Below, piece by piece: positions 44,579 to 56,195 of a DNA stretch of 64,000 bases. The position numbers were made by a program, and so were the translations under genes. The stretch is from NCBI GenBank assembly GCA_025175895.1, contig CM045989.1, positions 128,353,272-128,417,271 of the forward strand, in the 5' to 3' direction. The number at the start of each line of letters is the position of its first letter. Position 1 is the first letter of the stretch. The notes under the pieces were generated by a model. That model saw only the letters and a list, made by a program, of their open reading frames with translations. It did not search any database and was not told where the DNA came from. This DNA comes from Wurfbainia villosa. Taxonomy: Eukaryota; Streptophyta; Magnoliopsida; Zingiberales; Zingiberaceae.

Positions 44579-46800
44579 TGTTAGTAATATATGAGAGATG
44601 TCCTAAGGCAATCGCCTTATGTATGAACCATTTATATGATAAATGAAGATTCACTATTTGAGTATACATGTTTAATGTATTTGATTGGATCTTAAACTCA
44701 TTTACTGAATGTCCACGATACGATTTACAGCATGAGAGAATTTGTGATTGGATCACAACTAGTGAGTATCTCTACATGTGTAATTGTGATGTATCAGAAT
44801 TATCCCTAGTCGATGAATTGATGGATTTGGACACCATCAATTCTGTTGAGACTAGCACGAGGTATACTCCTTGGTGTATCCAAGCAGCTGATTCTCACTG
44901 GCTGGAGACATAGTGATGTCCGGAGTTAATCGTGGATGCTAGTTATGGTAACTAGTTCATTGGAGTGACCAATCGTAAGACTTCATATGGTTCTCTGCAT
45001 ATATAGATATGTCAATGAAGTTCTTACTGTGGCTTAAGTGCGATGTTCCTTTGACTTGCGGTATTCAAGTCATCTTGATCATGGAGACTTATGCTTTGAC
45101 ATCTTAAGCAAACATCTCTGAGGAGATGTGGACCCGGGATGATTGGGTATAAGTCGAAGTGATCGAAGGTGTTTGAATAGCCTATAAAGGATTCACCACT
45201 CCTTGCGAGGAGATGTATACCCATGGCCTCTCGTCGGATTGTTACTAAAGTCTTTGGCCAAAGCATTACATGTTTAGAGTAAGGTACTCTTCGATACATG
45301 TGCAGTAACTAGAATCCGTAGGACGAGGAAATGATACTTGGGCTAGGTTAGACGTAGTCAACCTAGTGGGGACTGACACTATAGACCATGTCCTGAACCA
45401 AGTGGGTATAAGATGAGTGAAGGGAATGGGGCATGATTCATTCGAGCTGCTGAAGGGTTTCAGAAATAGTTCTGGATCAACCGTTGATCTTTTCGGTTAA
45501 TTGGGGATCATGATGTACTACTAGGTGCCACTCATTATCGTTCTATAATTAATGGTTAATTATAGACGGCCAACATAAACCGAGAACCTATTTGGTCACA
45601 CGCACAACGAGCTTAATCCGAAGGATTTAAAACGAGCTTGAGAATGGGATTCTCAGACCGAGAGAAACTAGGTTTGGTTGGACCAAACATGGAGCGAGCA
45701 TGAAATCGTTTCAGTCGCAATGGAAGCATGGATGGGCCGTGTCTTATGAAGACATAATCGATGAACCAAAATGGTTTGGTTCTAATCCAATCGAGGAGAA
45801 TAAACCAAAGGGTTTGGTTTATTTTAAACGAATAAAACAAAGTTGGTTCGGTTCATTTTAACTTAAAATAAACCATCATGGTTTAGTTTATTTTAACTTA
45901 AGTTAATCGAGCGGGTTAACGGGCCTTATTGTTATGATCCAATAACCATTAAGAGAATTAGTTCTCTATAAAAGAGGGCTTAAGGGATTGTTAAGCCCTA
46001 ATCCAAAAGGCCCTTAACCTAGAGTTGCCGCCCACCTCCTCTTTTTGAAGAAGTCGGCGCCAACCCTTGCCGCCGCCCACCTCCTCCAACCGGCGACTAG
46101 ATGCTGCCGTCTTCTCCACTTGCCAGCGTCGAGCTACTGCCGGAGGAGCTCCAGTGATCATCCTTGGCTTCGGCGACAAGGTGAGCACATTGCTTTCCTT
46201 ATTTGGCCGGCGCAAGGTCTCCACCAAAGCTATTCAGTTTTCTGGACAACTTGTTTCCTTCTCGTCGGAGCATCATTTGGACGACGTTTGGAGCTCCGAC
46301 AGCGCCTTAATTACCGGGGATTTGATCTCCGGTAATCCTCAGAGGTGGAGGATGAAGGATTCGTCAAACGATTGAAGAATACCTCTCCGGAGAAGCGAGT
46401 TTTGAGGACTCGTTTTGGATCCGAATTTCGATTCGGATCGTGATCTTCTCTCGATCACATCGTCTTCAACACGAGGCTAGTAACCCGTACGAAGGCGAGG
46501 CTCGTGACTTTGTGAATTCATCCCAAATATACTCGGCGTGGATACGGATATAGACGATTCTAGCGAGGATCGTTCGGGTTGATGTCTTTCCCGCTACACG
46601 TGATAAGAAAGTTATACATAGTTAAATTTCCTTTTTATTGCAAAATTTAAATTTACGGTTATGTCTACACATATTGTACTATGCATGCGTGTGATGTGTG
46701 TGTTATAATAAATTAGATTTATTATTTTATTCCTTCCGCTGTGCACATGTTTACGAAACATGTTCGAACACACACTCGCCGTGGTGCCGGAAACCCAACA
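44579..46800 (+). repeat. R7 3' LTR
   Basis: 2222 bp, matching the 5' LTR along its whole length with scattered substitutions. Ends GGAAACCCAACA before the TSD TTACC. Confidence 0.94.
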
Positions 46801-46805
46801 TTACC

Positions 46806-48433
46806 TTGACGTTTATCCACATCAGCCTTGAATTCTTTGAACCTATCAAAGTATTCAGACTTGCAGCGCATCAAGTAAATGTATTCATATCTTGAATAAT
46901 TATCTATAAAAAAAATGAAATATTCAAAATCACCTCTAGTCTTGATAGACATAGGACCACACAAATTAGAATGAACCAATTCCAACACATCTTTGGCTCT
47001 ATACCCCTTGGCCTTAAAAGGCCTCTTGGTCATTTAACCTTCCAAGCAAGATTCACAGGTTGGGAAATCTTCCACCACTAATGAACCTAAAGGTCCACCA
47101 ACTATCAACCTTTGAATTCTACTCAGGTTAATATGACCTAACCTTAGATGTCAAAGATATGTTTGGTTCATTTTCGAAGTTTCTTTTCTCTTATTATATT
47201 TAGAAGATGAGTTTTTTTACTTCTATTTGCATCATGGGAGCTTTTGGTTCAAGGGTATATAAATTTCCTATCAATGCACCAGAACAGATAATCTCCCTAT
47301 TCCTTTTATAACAACTCTGTCATTAAAAGAAATAGAATATCCATCCAAAAACAATTTAGAAATCGAAATCAAATTCTTACTAAATAAGGGTACATAAAGG
47401 CAATTTTTCAAAACCAAAGTTTTATTCCTATCAAAAAATAAATAAACATCTCCCACTGCAATAGCCGCCACCTTCATAGCATCACCCAAGTAAATGGTAA
47501 TCTCCCCCTTAGTTAGTCATCTGGTTTCCTGAAATCCCTACAAAGTATTGTAGACATGATCAGTGGCTCCCGTATCTACACACAAGGTGCGAGTAGATAA
47601 CACCGCTAAACATGTTTCAATGACAAATCCAAAAGATAAACCTTTGTTCTACTTTCGATCGGGGCAGTCCTTCTTCTAATATCCAATCTGCTTGCAAGTG
47701 AAGCACATGCCTTTCGGCTTCTTCACTCCTCCCTGAGATCCTCCCACCACCTTTGCTCCACCTTGTTTCTTCTTCTTCTTGCCTTTCGACTTAGAAGTCG
47801 AAACCTTTTGAGCAACCATGTCTTGAGCCTGAGCACTCTGACGAAAAAGCCCCTCTGATGTCTGGAGTTCTGTCAGAAGTTCCGCCAATGAATACAACCT
47901 CTTATTCATGTTGTAATTCAGGCAAAACTACTCAAAACTCATAGGTAGAGATTGGAGAATGATATCAACCTGGGTTTCCCCGTCGATCTCATCTCTAAGG
48001 ACTTTCAGCTCATTCAAATGAGTCATCATCTTGAGAACATGATCCCTTATGGGATTTCACTCGACCATGGTGGTCGTCATCAAGTTCTTCATGGCTTCCT
48101 TCTCACAGCCCGATTCTGGTGTCCGAAAAGTTCCTTGAGATTTAGCATCATGTCATAAACAGTGGGCATGGTTTAATGCTGATGTTGTAATACATTTGAC
48201 ATAGAAGCCAAAATGTAACACCGCACCATCTCATCAGCTTTAATCCACTTTTTATAACTCTCTTTCTCCTTTTCCCCAGAATCATCCGCAGGCATAGGAG
48301 GACACTCTTCGAAGAGTACATATTTGTACTTCTCAGCAGTCAAGACAATATCTAGATTCCTTTTACAATCAACATAATTGGGTCCAGTAAGTTTATTTTC
48401 ATTTAGTATCACAGTAAGTGGGTTGAAAGTCAT
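46806..48433 (-). pseudogene. R4 Gag, protease and integrase N-terminal part
   Basis: Minus-strand start of R4 gag-pol. Gag begins at ATG 48431-48433 (MTFNPLTVILNENKLTGPNYVDCKRNLDIVL) and breaks near 48173. It resumes as MNKRLYSLAELLTELQTSEGLF down to a zinc knuckle CFTCKQIGY that ends in a stop at 47676. The protease CVDTGATDHV is at about 47555-47585. The GDVYLFFDRNKTLVLKNCLYVPLF block spans 47489-47271. The integrase frame 47033 to 46806 (HSNLCGPMSI: the first catalytic Asp is Asn) is cut by R7 at DKRQGK. Confidence 0.85.
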
Positions 48434-49477
48434 TTTTGAAAAACCTAATAATCACATAGATCAAAAAATTAGATTTCAAAAATTTATTGATTCCTCAAAC
48501 AATAAAATTTTAAAATCAACCAACACCTCAAAACACCGAGAATATCATATGCCACGATAGTGTGGACGTATATGAATTCTACATTTGTAAGAGGAGGTTT
48601 TAGCCATTAATTTTATTATCCTGTCAACCTAACTTTTTTACAAATAAAATTAATAGTTGGTTCCTCTTTGACCCTACAAATAAAAGCAGTGACTACGATG
48701 GGGAGGATACTCCTATTTGCATCTAAGTGTTCACCATTACTCGATACCAAGGCAATTATCTCGGATTATGTGCCTTCCGATGGGGAAGTACACATGCTCC
48801 TAAATAATTTCCTATAACCATATTTGACCCTGTGATCCACAAAACAAACTCATCTAATGGGGAGGAAGGCACTCAGAGCCGACGGGCAAGTTTGTTTGCA
48901 TCACAATGCAAATCGTAATGGAGGCCATGGGAATTTTTAAAAAATATCACTCTCCCACTTAGTAATTTAAAATGAGGAATTTTACTAGCACACAACATAC
49001 ATATCAAACAAGAAGAAATAAATATGAAAAAAAAATATTTTCCAACTATTATGGCTTTTGTTTTCCAATATGCCTCCCGTCTTGTCACCACCTCGTCCGC
49101 TCCACCATACACCATGTACAAGCCATCCGGAGATCCGAGCAGAGAATAATTATTTTAATTTACATCCATCAATCCTATACTCCACAAAGGAGTTTACATG
49201 ATATCTAGATCGAAAGCAAACTAAAATAAAAGAGTGGCTAAACAATGTCGTACTTAATAACAAAAATTAAATACTAGTCTCGTCAACCCCGAGGATTCAA
49301 ATAATATTACAATTACACACATCCAATCACATACACACACATATAGCCATAATAGTTGGATCTTATGCCTGCAACCAAAAAGTTAGCTTACGCACATCCT
49401 ACTATTATCCGACACACATAATATATGATAAGTGCATAAAAGTAACCGAATCCTAAACATACAAAACTGGAAACCGT
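48434..49477 (-). other. R4 untranslated leader
   Basis: About 1.0 kb, collinear with the R2, R3 and R9 leaders. CCCCATCGG-type motifs lie near 48698, 48777 and 48855 on the minus strand, two of them with a base change. No coding sequence is supported. Confidence 0.7.
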
Positions 49478-49490
49478 GGCTCTGATACCA
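49478..49490 (-). other. R4 primer-binding site
   Basis: Minus strand TGGTATCAGAGCC, two bases from the LTR. Confidence 0.92.
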
Positions 49491-49492
49491 AT

Positions 49493-51202
49493 TGAAGGTC
49501 TGAACCGAAGCTTCGCTTCGCACCTCAATCACTTGTGCATGGTTATCCCATCTACGTCCCTGGATAAAAAAAATTAATCCAAGACAATGACGGATTACCT
49601 AAGCTATCGATCCATCATCGTGCTATTCGATTGGAGTGGTCTCTTGAACAAACTTGTTGTTCAAGCAATCTAACTCTTTTCCTCAATTAGCCGCGGAATA
49701 GATGATGTATGGGTTGCCGATTTTTGTGTTTATCTTCAAAGTCCAAGTAAATTAGCCACATGCAATTACATACATAATACAAATAAACAAAAGGAAACCA
49801 AAACAAGAATTATACCTCTTGTTTACCTCTAGGTCTTCTATTGTATGTCCTATCCTCCTCTTAGATGTTGTGTGGGCAACGATCCTCCAAGAGATGAAGC
49901 CTCCTTGATCTCGATCTTGCCTTCCTTGCTCGCTCCGAACAAAGAGAATTTGTAATCTCCCTTCTTCTCCTATCTAGTTTCGGACACAATCCCTTTGGAG
50001 GAAAATCAAACCTCTTCCTCCTCTTTGTTGTTGCCGCCGGCCACCAAGGAGAGGGAGATGGAAGATGGGTGCCGGCCAAAGCATCAGGAAGAAAAGAGAA
50101 GAAGCTCTTCCACTTGTTGCCACCTAAAACCTCTCCAAACCCTAGCCGCCCATGCCAAAGAGCAAACTCTAATCCAATATTTTCTCAATTGCTCTCGCCG
50201 CCCAAGCCCTATCCCTCCTTTTATAGAGCTAGGCTTAAGCCTTTTTTCAATCTCCACCATCAGATCTAGGGTTTCATTTTCCACCATCGGATCTAGGCTT
50301 TCGTGAGGTATTTAATAGGCTACAATAGGGACCATGAGGAGGAGTTGGTTCTTGGCCACCCAATGGATCTAGCCCACATAAAGTCTGATCCATTAATAAT
50401 AATCCATTCCACTAGAGGATTATCATTGATCTACCTCACCAACCCCCATAAATAAATATGGGCTCCATATATTAATTGTACAAATATTTTCCTATGTTTA
50501 AGATCTCGAATGTGCGTCAATTAATTAATTTACTGACAATTAATTAATCAACATCTAACTCCATGAGTAGTATCACTCAACCTCATCATCATGCCGAACT
50601 AAGTCCACCTGCAGGGTTTACATGATGATCCTTATGAGCTCCTCAAGGGGACATCATCATCCTAATATATAGGACACAGTTTCCTCCTATAATCAACGAC
50701 ACACCATATAAATAATATCATTTCTCAACTTACCGGGTCTATCGATTTATTCTATAAATCTCGTCCATTGGTAAATCAAAGAAATAAATACTAAGTACAT
50801 GTGCCCATTATTATATCGGGATTAAGAGCATGTACACCATAATATCCGAGGTCCGATTCAATTATGTAGTCAGCAATAAATTGAATCACCTCTAATTCGA
50901 TCCTGCTCAATACACACAAAGTGTACTAGTGTAATTCTATGGTCAAGACAAACCAATACCAAATTACACTACAACCATACCAATGGTTTATCCAAAATCA
51001 TCTCGGTTGTGAGCCTCTACTTATACTCTACAAGGAACTGATAACATGATCTCCCGTGTGACACCACACACCATGTTATCTACAATGTAATGTATCAAAC
51101 AATATGCATAACCATAAATATGCAAACAATGATCATGTGTTTCTTATTTCAAAATTAATGATGTTCATACAAAAGATAGACTTTTTAGTATACATCCCAA
51201 CA
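49493..51202 (-). repeat. R4 5' LTR
   Basis: 1710 bp; on the minus strand it starts TGTTGGGATGTATACTAAAAAG and ends CCTTCA. It has only about two minisatellite units next to a TATA-like TATAAAA (50219-50225, minus). The 3' LTR is missing. Confidence 0.9.
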
Positions 51203-52059
51203 GTTCCAACTACAGATACTACGAATGCAATAAGATGGGCCACATCAAATCGAATTGTCCAAGACTAAAGAACAAACCATCTCAATCCAAGAAGAAGGGG
51301 CTCAATGCAACATGGGAAGAGTCATCGGAGGAAGAAGACGCTCAACGCAACATGGGAAGAGTCGTCGAAGGAAGAAGATGAACTCAACAACATTGCATTC
51401 ATGGAAAAGTCGACCGAGCCCGAAAACGAGTCTGAACCCGAAACAAGCTATGAGTCTGAGACTGAGTTCGACTTTGGATCCAACGATGAACTCCAATTCA
51501 TGATAAGCCACGGATCCCTATCCAGTTCAAGAGATTTGATCAAGGTGAGTCGGTCGTTAACTGATACTCTTTAAAATGCAATCAAGTATTTAACTAAGAA
51601 ATTTTCTAAGTCCGAGTCCAAGGTCGAGACCTTTGTTGAAGAGGTGAAACTCCTTAAACATGAGGTCTCCCTAACCTCTTCGACAAGTCAAGTTCAAGAG
51701 GAGAGGAAAGCTTCCCTTTGTGCTAGCAAGCAATACGTAACTGAAACGAAGCAAAAATCCAAGATCTTAGGCAAACATTGGAAAGATTTACTTTGGGGTT
51801 CAAGGGTCTTGACCTACTACTTGGATCACAAAGGGTCATGTACAATAAGGTCAGACTCAGATTTAGATCACCCACTACAAACAAATCTTATATGCCGATT
51901 GTAAATCGAAATAGACAAAAAGTCCAAGCATGGGTCCCTAAGACCGTTTTAATTTCATAATTAGGATCCACTAAGTACTGGGTTCCCAAGGACCAAATCC
52001 ACTACGTGGAAAGACCGAATCGATTCAATGGTCCAGGGGGAGCTAGTACAAAACTTATT
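51203..52059 (+). pseudogene. gag: R8 Gag C-terminal part, broken
   Basis: Begins inside the zinc knuckle region: YYECNKMGHIKSNC, where the first Cys of the CCHC is Tyr. A 40-bp tandem duplication (51301-51340 and 51341-51380, unit starting CTCAAYGCAACATGGGAAG) shifts the frame. Acidic sequence (ENESEPETSYESETEFD) and a coiled-coil-like stretch follow. Then come YNKVRLRF (compare YNKAGLGY in R1), AWVPK at about 51930 and a KYWVPK motif at 51975. Several stops and slips; dead. Confidence 0.83.
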
Positions 52060-52523
52060 TATTTTATTTCTTAAATTAGGTTTGCATGCTTAGATAAATT
52101 GTTGTTTTAATTTTTAGAATGGCTAGATAAGATCAATAGTTAATCAATCTTGATAACATAGTATTAGAAAGTGGCGAGATAATAGTACATTAGAGAAACG
52201 AAGTCTTGTGTGTCCGAACTAGATAAGGCGTATCTAGCTTGGTGGACTTGACTAAGTTGAACTAACTGAAGCTACCTCACCATATCCTAAACTAGTTAGA
52301 CCAGGAAGTAATCTTAAGTGATCAATTTCTTGAATTTGATTGTGTCTAAGGAAGTGGTCATTGTTCCGATCAAAGAAGGCCTCTGTGCCTCGCCACGACC
52401 TAGAAGCCAATTTCTCGAAAAGTTTTCTTGACAAGCTAAGGGTTAAATCCAAATCTAACCAAAGGTTGATTATCTTCAATTCACTAAACTTAATCAAGTA
52501 AAATTGAAGTCATCTCACAAAAC
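52060..52523 (+). other. R8 spacer between gag and pol
   Basis: Noncoding, collinear with the R5 spacer on the opposite strand (about 23385-23830). It continues after R9 at 61258-61365. It ends with the TSD AAAAC (52519-52523). Confidence 0.8.
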
Positions 52524-54425
52524 TATAGGGATGTATACTGAAAAGTCTATCTATTGTATGAACATCTTTATTTTGAAATAAGAATCACATGATCATTGTT
52601 TGCATATTTTTATGGTTATGCATATTGTTTAATACATTACATTATAGATAACATGGTGTGTGGTGTCACATGGGAGATCATGTTATCGGCTCCTTGTAAA
52701 GTATAAGTAAAGGCTCACAACCAAGATGACTTTGGACAAACCATCGGAATGGTTGTAGTGTGATTTGGTATTGGTTTGTCTTAACCATAAAATCACACTA
52801 GTGCACTTTGAGTGTATTGAGCAGGACCGACTTAAGGGTGATTCGATTTATTGCTGACTACATAATCGAATCGGACCTCAGATATTATTATGTACATGCT
52901 CTTAATCCCGATATAATAACAGGAACATATACTTAGTATTCATCTCTTTGATTAACCAATGGGCGAGATTTATAGATTAAATCGATAGGCTTGGTAAGTT
53001 GAGAAATGATAATATTTATATGGTGTGCCATTGATTATAGGAAGAAACCGTGTCCTATATATTAGGATTATGATGTCCCCTTGAGGAGCTCATAAGGTTC
53101 ATCATGTAAACCCTGCAGGTGGACTTGGTCCGGCATGATGAAAAGGTTGAGTGGTACTACTCATGGAGTTAGATGTTTATTAATTAATGGTCAGTAAATT
53201 AATTATTCGACGGGCATTCGAGATCTTAAACATGGGGAGAAAATGTACAAATAATATATGGAGCCCATATTATCTTATGGGGGTTAGTGAGGTAGATCAA
53301 TGATAATCCTTTAGTGGATTGGATTATCATTAATGGATCGGACTTTATGTGGGTTTGATCCATGGGTGGCCAATATCCAACTCCATCTCATGGTCCCTAA
53401 TGTAGCCTATTAACACCTCATGAAGCTTAGATCCAATGGATAGAAACAAAACTCTAGATCCAAAAGTAGAGATTAAATCTCTAAGATCCGACGGTTAAGA
53501 TTAAATCTCTAGATCCGATGGTTGAGATTAAATCCCTAGAACCAATGGAGGAGATTAAATCATGGCTTATCCCTTACTCTATAAAAAAAGGGTAAGGGGT
53601 GGGCGGCAAGAGAGGAATCCTAATTGAGATAGGATTAGGGTTTGGAGGCTTAGGGTTTTGGAGGCTTGGGCGGCACCAAATAAGGAAGTATTTTCCTTTC
53701 TTCTTCTTCTTTCAAGGTGGTCGGTGTCCAGCAGGTTTTTCCAGCCTTTTCCAGCCATTGGACGGTGGCCAAAGACCCTCTTCTCTTCCTCCTTGCCCGA
53801 TGGAAACAAGACTTAGGGCTTTCCCTTGGTGTCTTGGCCGGTTTCCATCATCATCTCCTCCTCCTTGTTGGCCGGCAGCAAGAATTCTCCTTGTTTCCCT
53901 TTGGTTTGCTATAGGAAAGAGAAGAGCCTTGTTTCTATTCTTCCTCTTGCTCAGAACAAGCAAGGAACGAAGATTGGCGATCTAGGAGCTTCATCTTTTG
54001 GTAGATCATCGCCCACACGACATCCGAAAGGAGGAAGGTCATACATTAGAAGATCGAGAGGTATATCGATTCTCCATTCTCTTTTGTAACATGTTTGTTT
54101 TTGTTTTTCAATTATGAGCATGTAATATTCTGTTTGTGGCTAAATAATACTTGGATCCCGATCATAAATACAAAAATCAGCGATCCGTACATCGTCTATT
54201 CCGTGGCTACTTGTAGAATAGAGGATGGTCGCTTGAACAACGAGTTTGTTCAAGTGACCTCTCTAAACGAATATCACGATGATGACTTGGTTGTTTGGGC
54301 AATCCCTTGTGTCTAGGATTATTTTTTTTAATCCGGGAACATCGATGGGATCGCCATGAACAAACGACCGAGGTGAAGTGGGAAGCGAAGTTTCCCCTCA
54401 TGGACTCGATAAGCAAAACCCTTCA
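52524..54425 (+). repeat. R9 5' LTR
   Basis: 1902 bp, TATAGGGATGTATACT to ACCCTTCA. About four minisatellite units lie at 53455-53560 and a TATA-like TATAAAAAA at 53580-53588. Confidence 0.92.
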
Positions 54426-54427
54426 AT

Positions 54428-54440
54428 TGGTATGAGAGCC
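54428..54440 (+). other. R9 primer-binding site, variant
   Basis: TGGTATGAGAGCC, the same one-base variant as in R2. Confidence 0.88.
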
Positions 54441-55400
54441 AGGTTTTCGATTTTGTGTGTTTAGGATTCGGTTAATTTTTTATGCACTTTTCATATATTA
54501 TATGTGCCGAATAATAGTAGGATATGCGTAGTTTAACTCTTTGGTTGCAGGCATAAGATCCTACTATTATGGTCATATGTGTGTATGTGATTGTATGTGT
54601 GTAAATGTTTATTTTGTTGAATCCTCGGGGTTGACGAGGCTAGTATTTAATTTTTGTAAATTAGATATGGCATTGTTTAGCCACTCTTTTTATTTTAGTT
54701 TACTTTCGATCTAGATTTCATGTACACTCCCTCGTGGAGTATAGGATCGATGGATGTAAATTAAAATAGATTTTAGTCTCGGCCGGGATATCCGGATGGC
54801 TCGTACATGACATAGGAGGAGCGATTTAGAGAAGGCGTATGATGACGGAGACATATTGAAGACAAAAGCCATAATAGTTGGAAAATAATTTATTTTTCAT
54901 ATTTATTGCTTTTGTTTGATATGCATGTCGAGGCTAAGAAAATTTCAATTTCAAATTACTAAGTGGAGAGGAAATTTTATAAATTCCCAACTCCATTACG
55001 ATTTGACAAGTGATGCAAACAAACTTGTAGCTCGAGTGCCTTCCTCCCCATCGGATGAGTTTGTTTGTATCCACAAGGTCAAATATATGGTTATAGGAAA
55101 TTATTAAGGAGCGTGTGTATTTTCCCATCGAAGGCACACATAACCCGAGATAATTTCTCGGGTACCGAGTAATGGTGAACACTTAGATACAAATATAAGT
55201 ATCCTCCCTATCGGAGTCACTGCTTTTATTTGTAGGGCCAAAGAGGAATGTAGTATTCATATATGTCCACACTATCGTGACATACGATATTCTCGGTGTT
55301 TTGAGGTATTGGTTGATTTTAAAAAAATTTTGTTTGAGGAATCAATAATTTTTTGAAATCTAATGTTGTGATTTATGTGATTCTTAGGTTTTCTTTCAAA
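54441..55400 (+). other. R9 untranslated leader
   Basis: About 960 bp, collinear with the R2 leader, with a short deletion after 55248. CCCATCGG-type motifs lie near 55055, 55123 and 55206, the last with a base change. Noncoding. Confidence 0.7.
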
Positions 55401-56195
55401 ATGACTTTCAACCCACTTGTTGTGATACTGAAAGAGAACAAACTTACTGGACCCAACTATATTGATTGGAAGAGGAATCTAGACATTGTCTTGACTGCTG
55501 AGGAATACAAATATGTACTCCTCGAAGAGTGCCCTTCTAAGCCTGCAGAAGATTCTGGGGTAAAGGAGAGAGAGAGTTATAAGAAGTGGGTAAAGGCCGA
55601 TGAGATGGCGCGGTATTACATTTTGGCATCTATGTCAAATGTACTGTAACATCAGCATCAAGCCATGCCCACAGCTTATGACATGATGCTCAATCTCAAA
55701 GAGCTTTTCGGACACCAGAATCGGGCTGCGAGGCAAGAAGCCATGAGAAACTTGATGACGACCACCATGATCGGAGGAACACCCGTGAGGGATCATGTTC
55801 CCAAGATGATGTCTCATTTGAATGAGCTGGAGGTCCTAGGAGATGAGATCGATGGGGAAACCCAGATCGATATCATACTACAGTCTCTACCTAGGAGTTT
55901 TGAGCAGTTTCGCCTGAACTACAACATGAACAAGAGGTTGTATTCATTGGCGGAACTTCTGACAGAACTCCAGGCGGCAGAGGGGCTATTTCGTCAGAGT
56001 GCTCAGGCACATGCCATGGTGACCCAAAAGGTTTCTACTTCTAAGCCGAAAGGCAAGAAGAAGAAGAAACAAACTGGGATGAAGGCGGTGGGAGGTACTC
56101 AGGGAGGAGTGAAGAAGCCGAAAGGCAAGTGCTTCACTTGTAAGCAGACTGGACACTAGAAGAAGGACTGCCCCAACCGCAAGAACAAAGGTATA
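55401..56195 (+). pseudogene. gag: R9 Gag, two stops
   Basis: The most complete gag of its family. It starts at ATG 55401 (MTFNPLVVILKENKLTGPNYIDWKRNLDIVL). A TAA at 55647-55649 replaces the Gln codon of the HQHQ run. The 55665-56159 part has YDMMLNLKELFGHQNRAARQEAM, IILQSLPRSFEQFRLNYNMNKRLYSL and a Lys-rich tail. The zinc knuckle CFTCKQTGH-KKDC has a Trp-to-TAG stop at 56157-56159. Length and order are standard for copia gag (about 265 codons). Confidence 0.87.

Larger units (their letters stand above)
37312..46800 (+). mobile_element. R7: Angela-like copia retrotransposon inside R4
   Basis: A full-length 9489-bp plus-strand element with exact TSDs TTACC at 37307-37311 and 46801-46805, inserted in the R4 integrase in the opposite orientation. 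Its LTRs (2227 and 2222 bp) differ little by eye. Coding order is gag, protease, integrase, RT, RNase H. It is a different family from R2/R3/R4/R9 (LTR starts TGTTAGTAATATATGAG). RT motifs match BARE/Angela type. Confidence 0.95.
21083..51202 (-). mobile_element. R4: Angela-like copia retrotransposon, 3'-truncated, split by R5 and R7
   Basis: A minus-strand element of the R2/R3/R9 family. Its parts are the 5' LTR (49493-51202), leader and gag-integrase (46806-49477), integrase-RT (36504-37311) and RT (21083-21736). R7 and R5 fill the gaps, each with a perfect 5-bp duplication. RNase H, polypurine tract and 3' LTR are absent: homology ends near 21083 within the RT (after VIRDRRK-like sequence) and switches to unrelated DNA. 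Outer flank on the right is GTTCC then R8 gag. Confidence 0.88.

Noticed and set aside
2796..51207. GTTCC next to both the R1 LTR (2796) and the R4 LTR (51203) as a hidden target duplication pair
   Set aside because: The LTRs belong to different families and the bases beyond the five differ; a chance match of five bases is enough.
52060..52523. An envelope-like gene, as in some SIRE elements
   Set aside because: The spacer lies between gag and pol, has no long frame and matches the noncoding R5 spacer. The region after pol where an envelope frame would be is outside the window.
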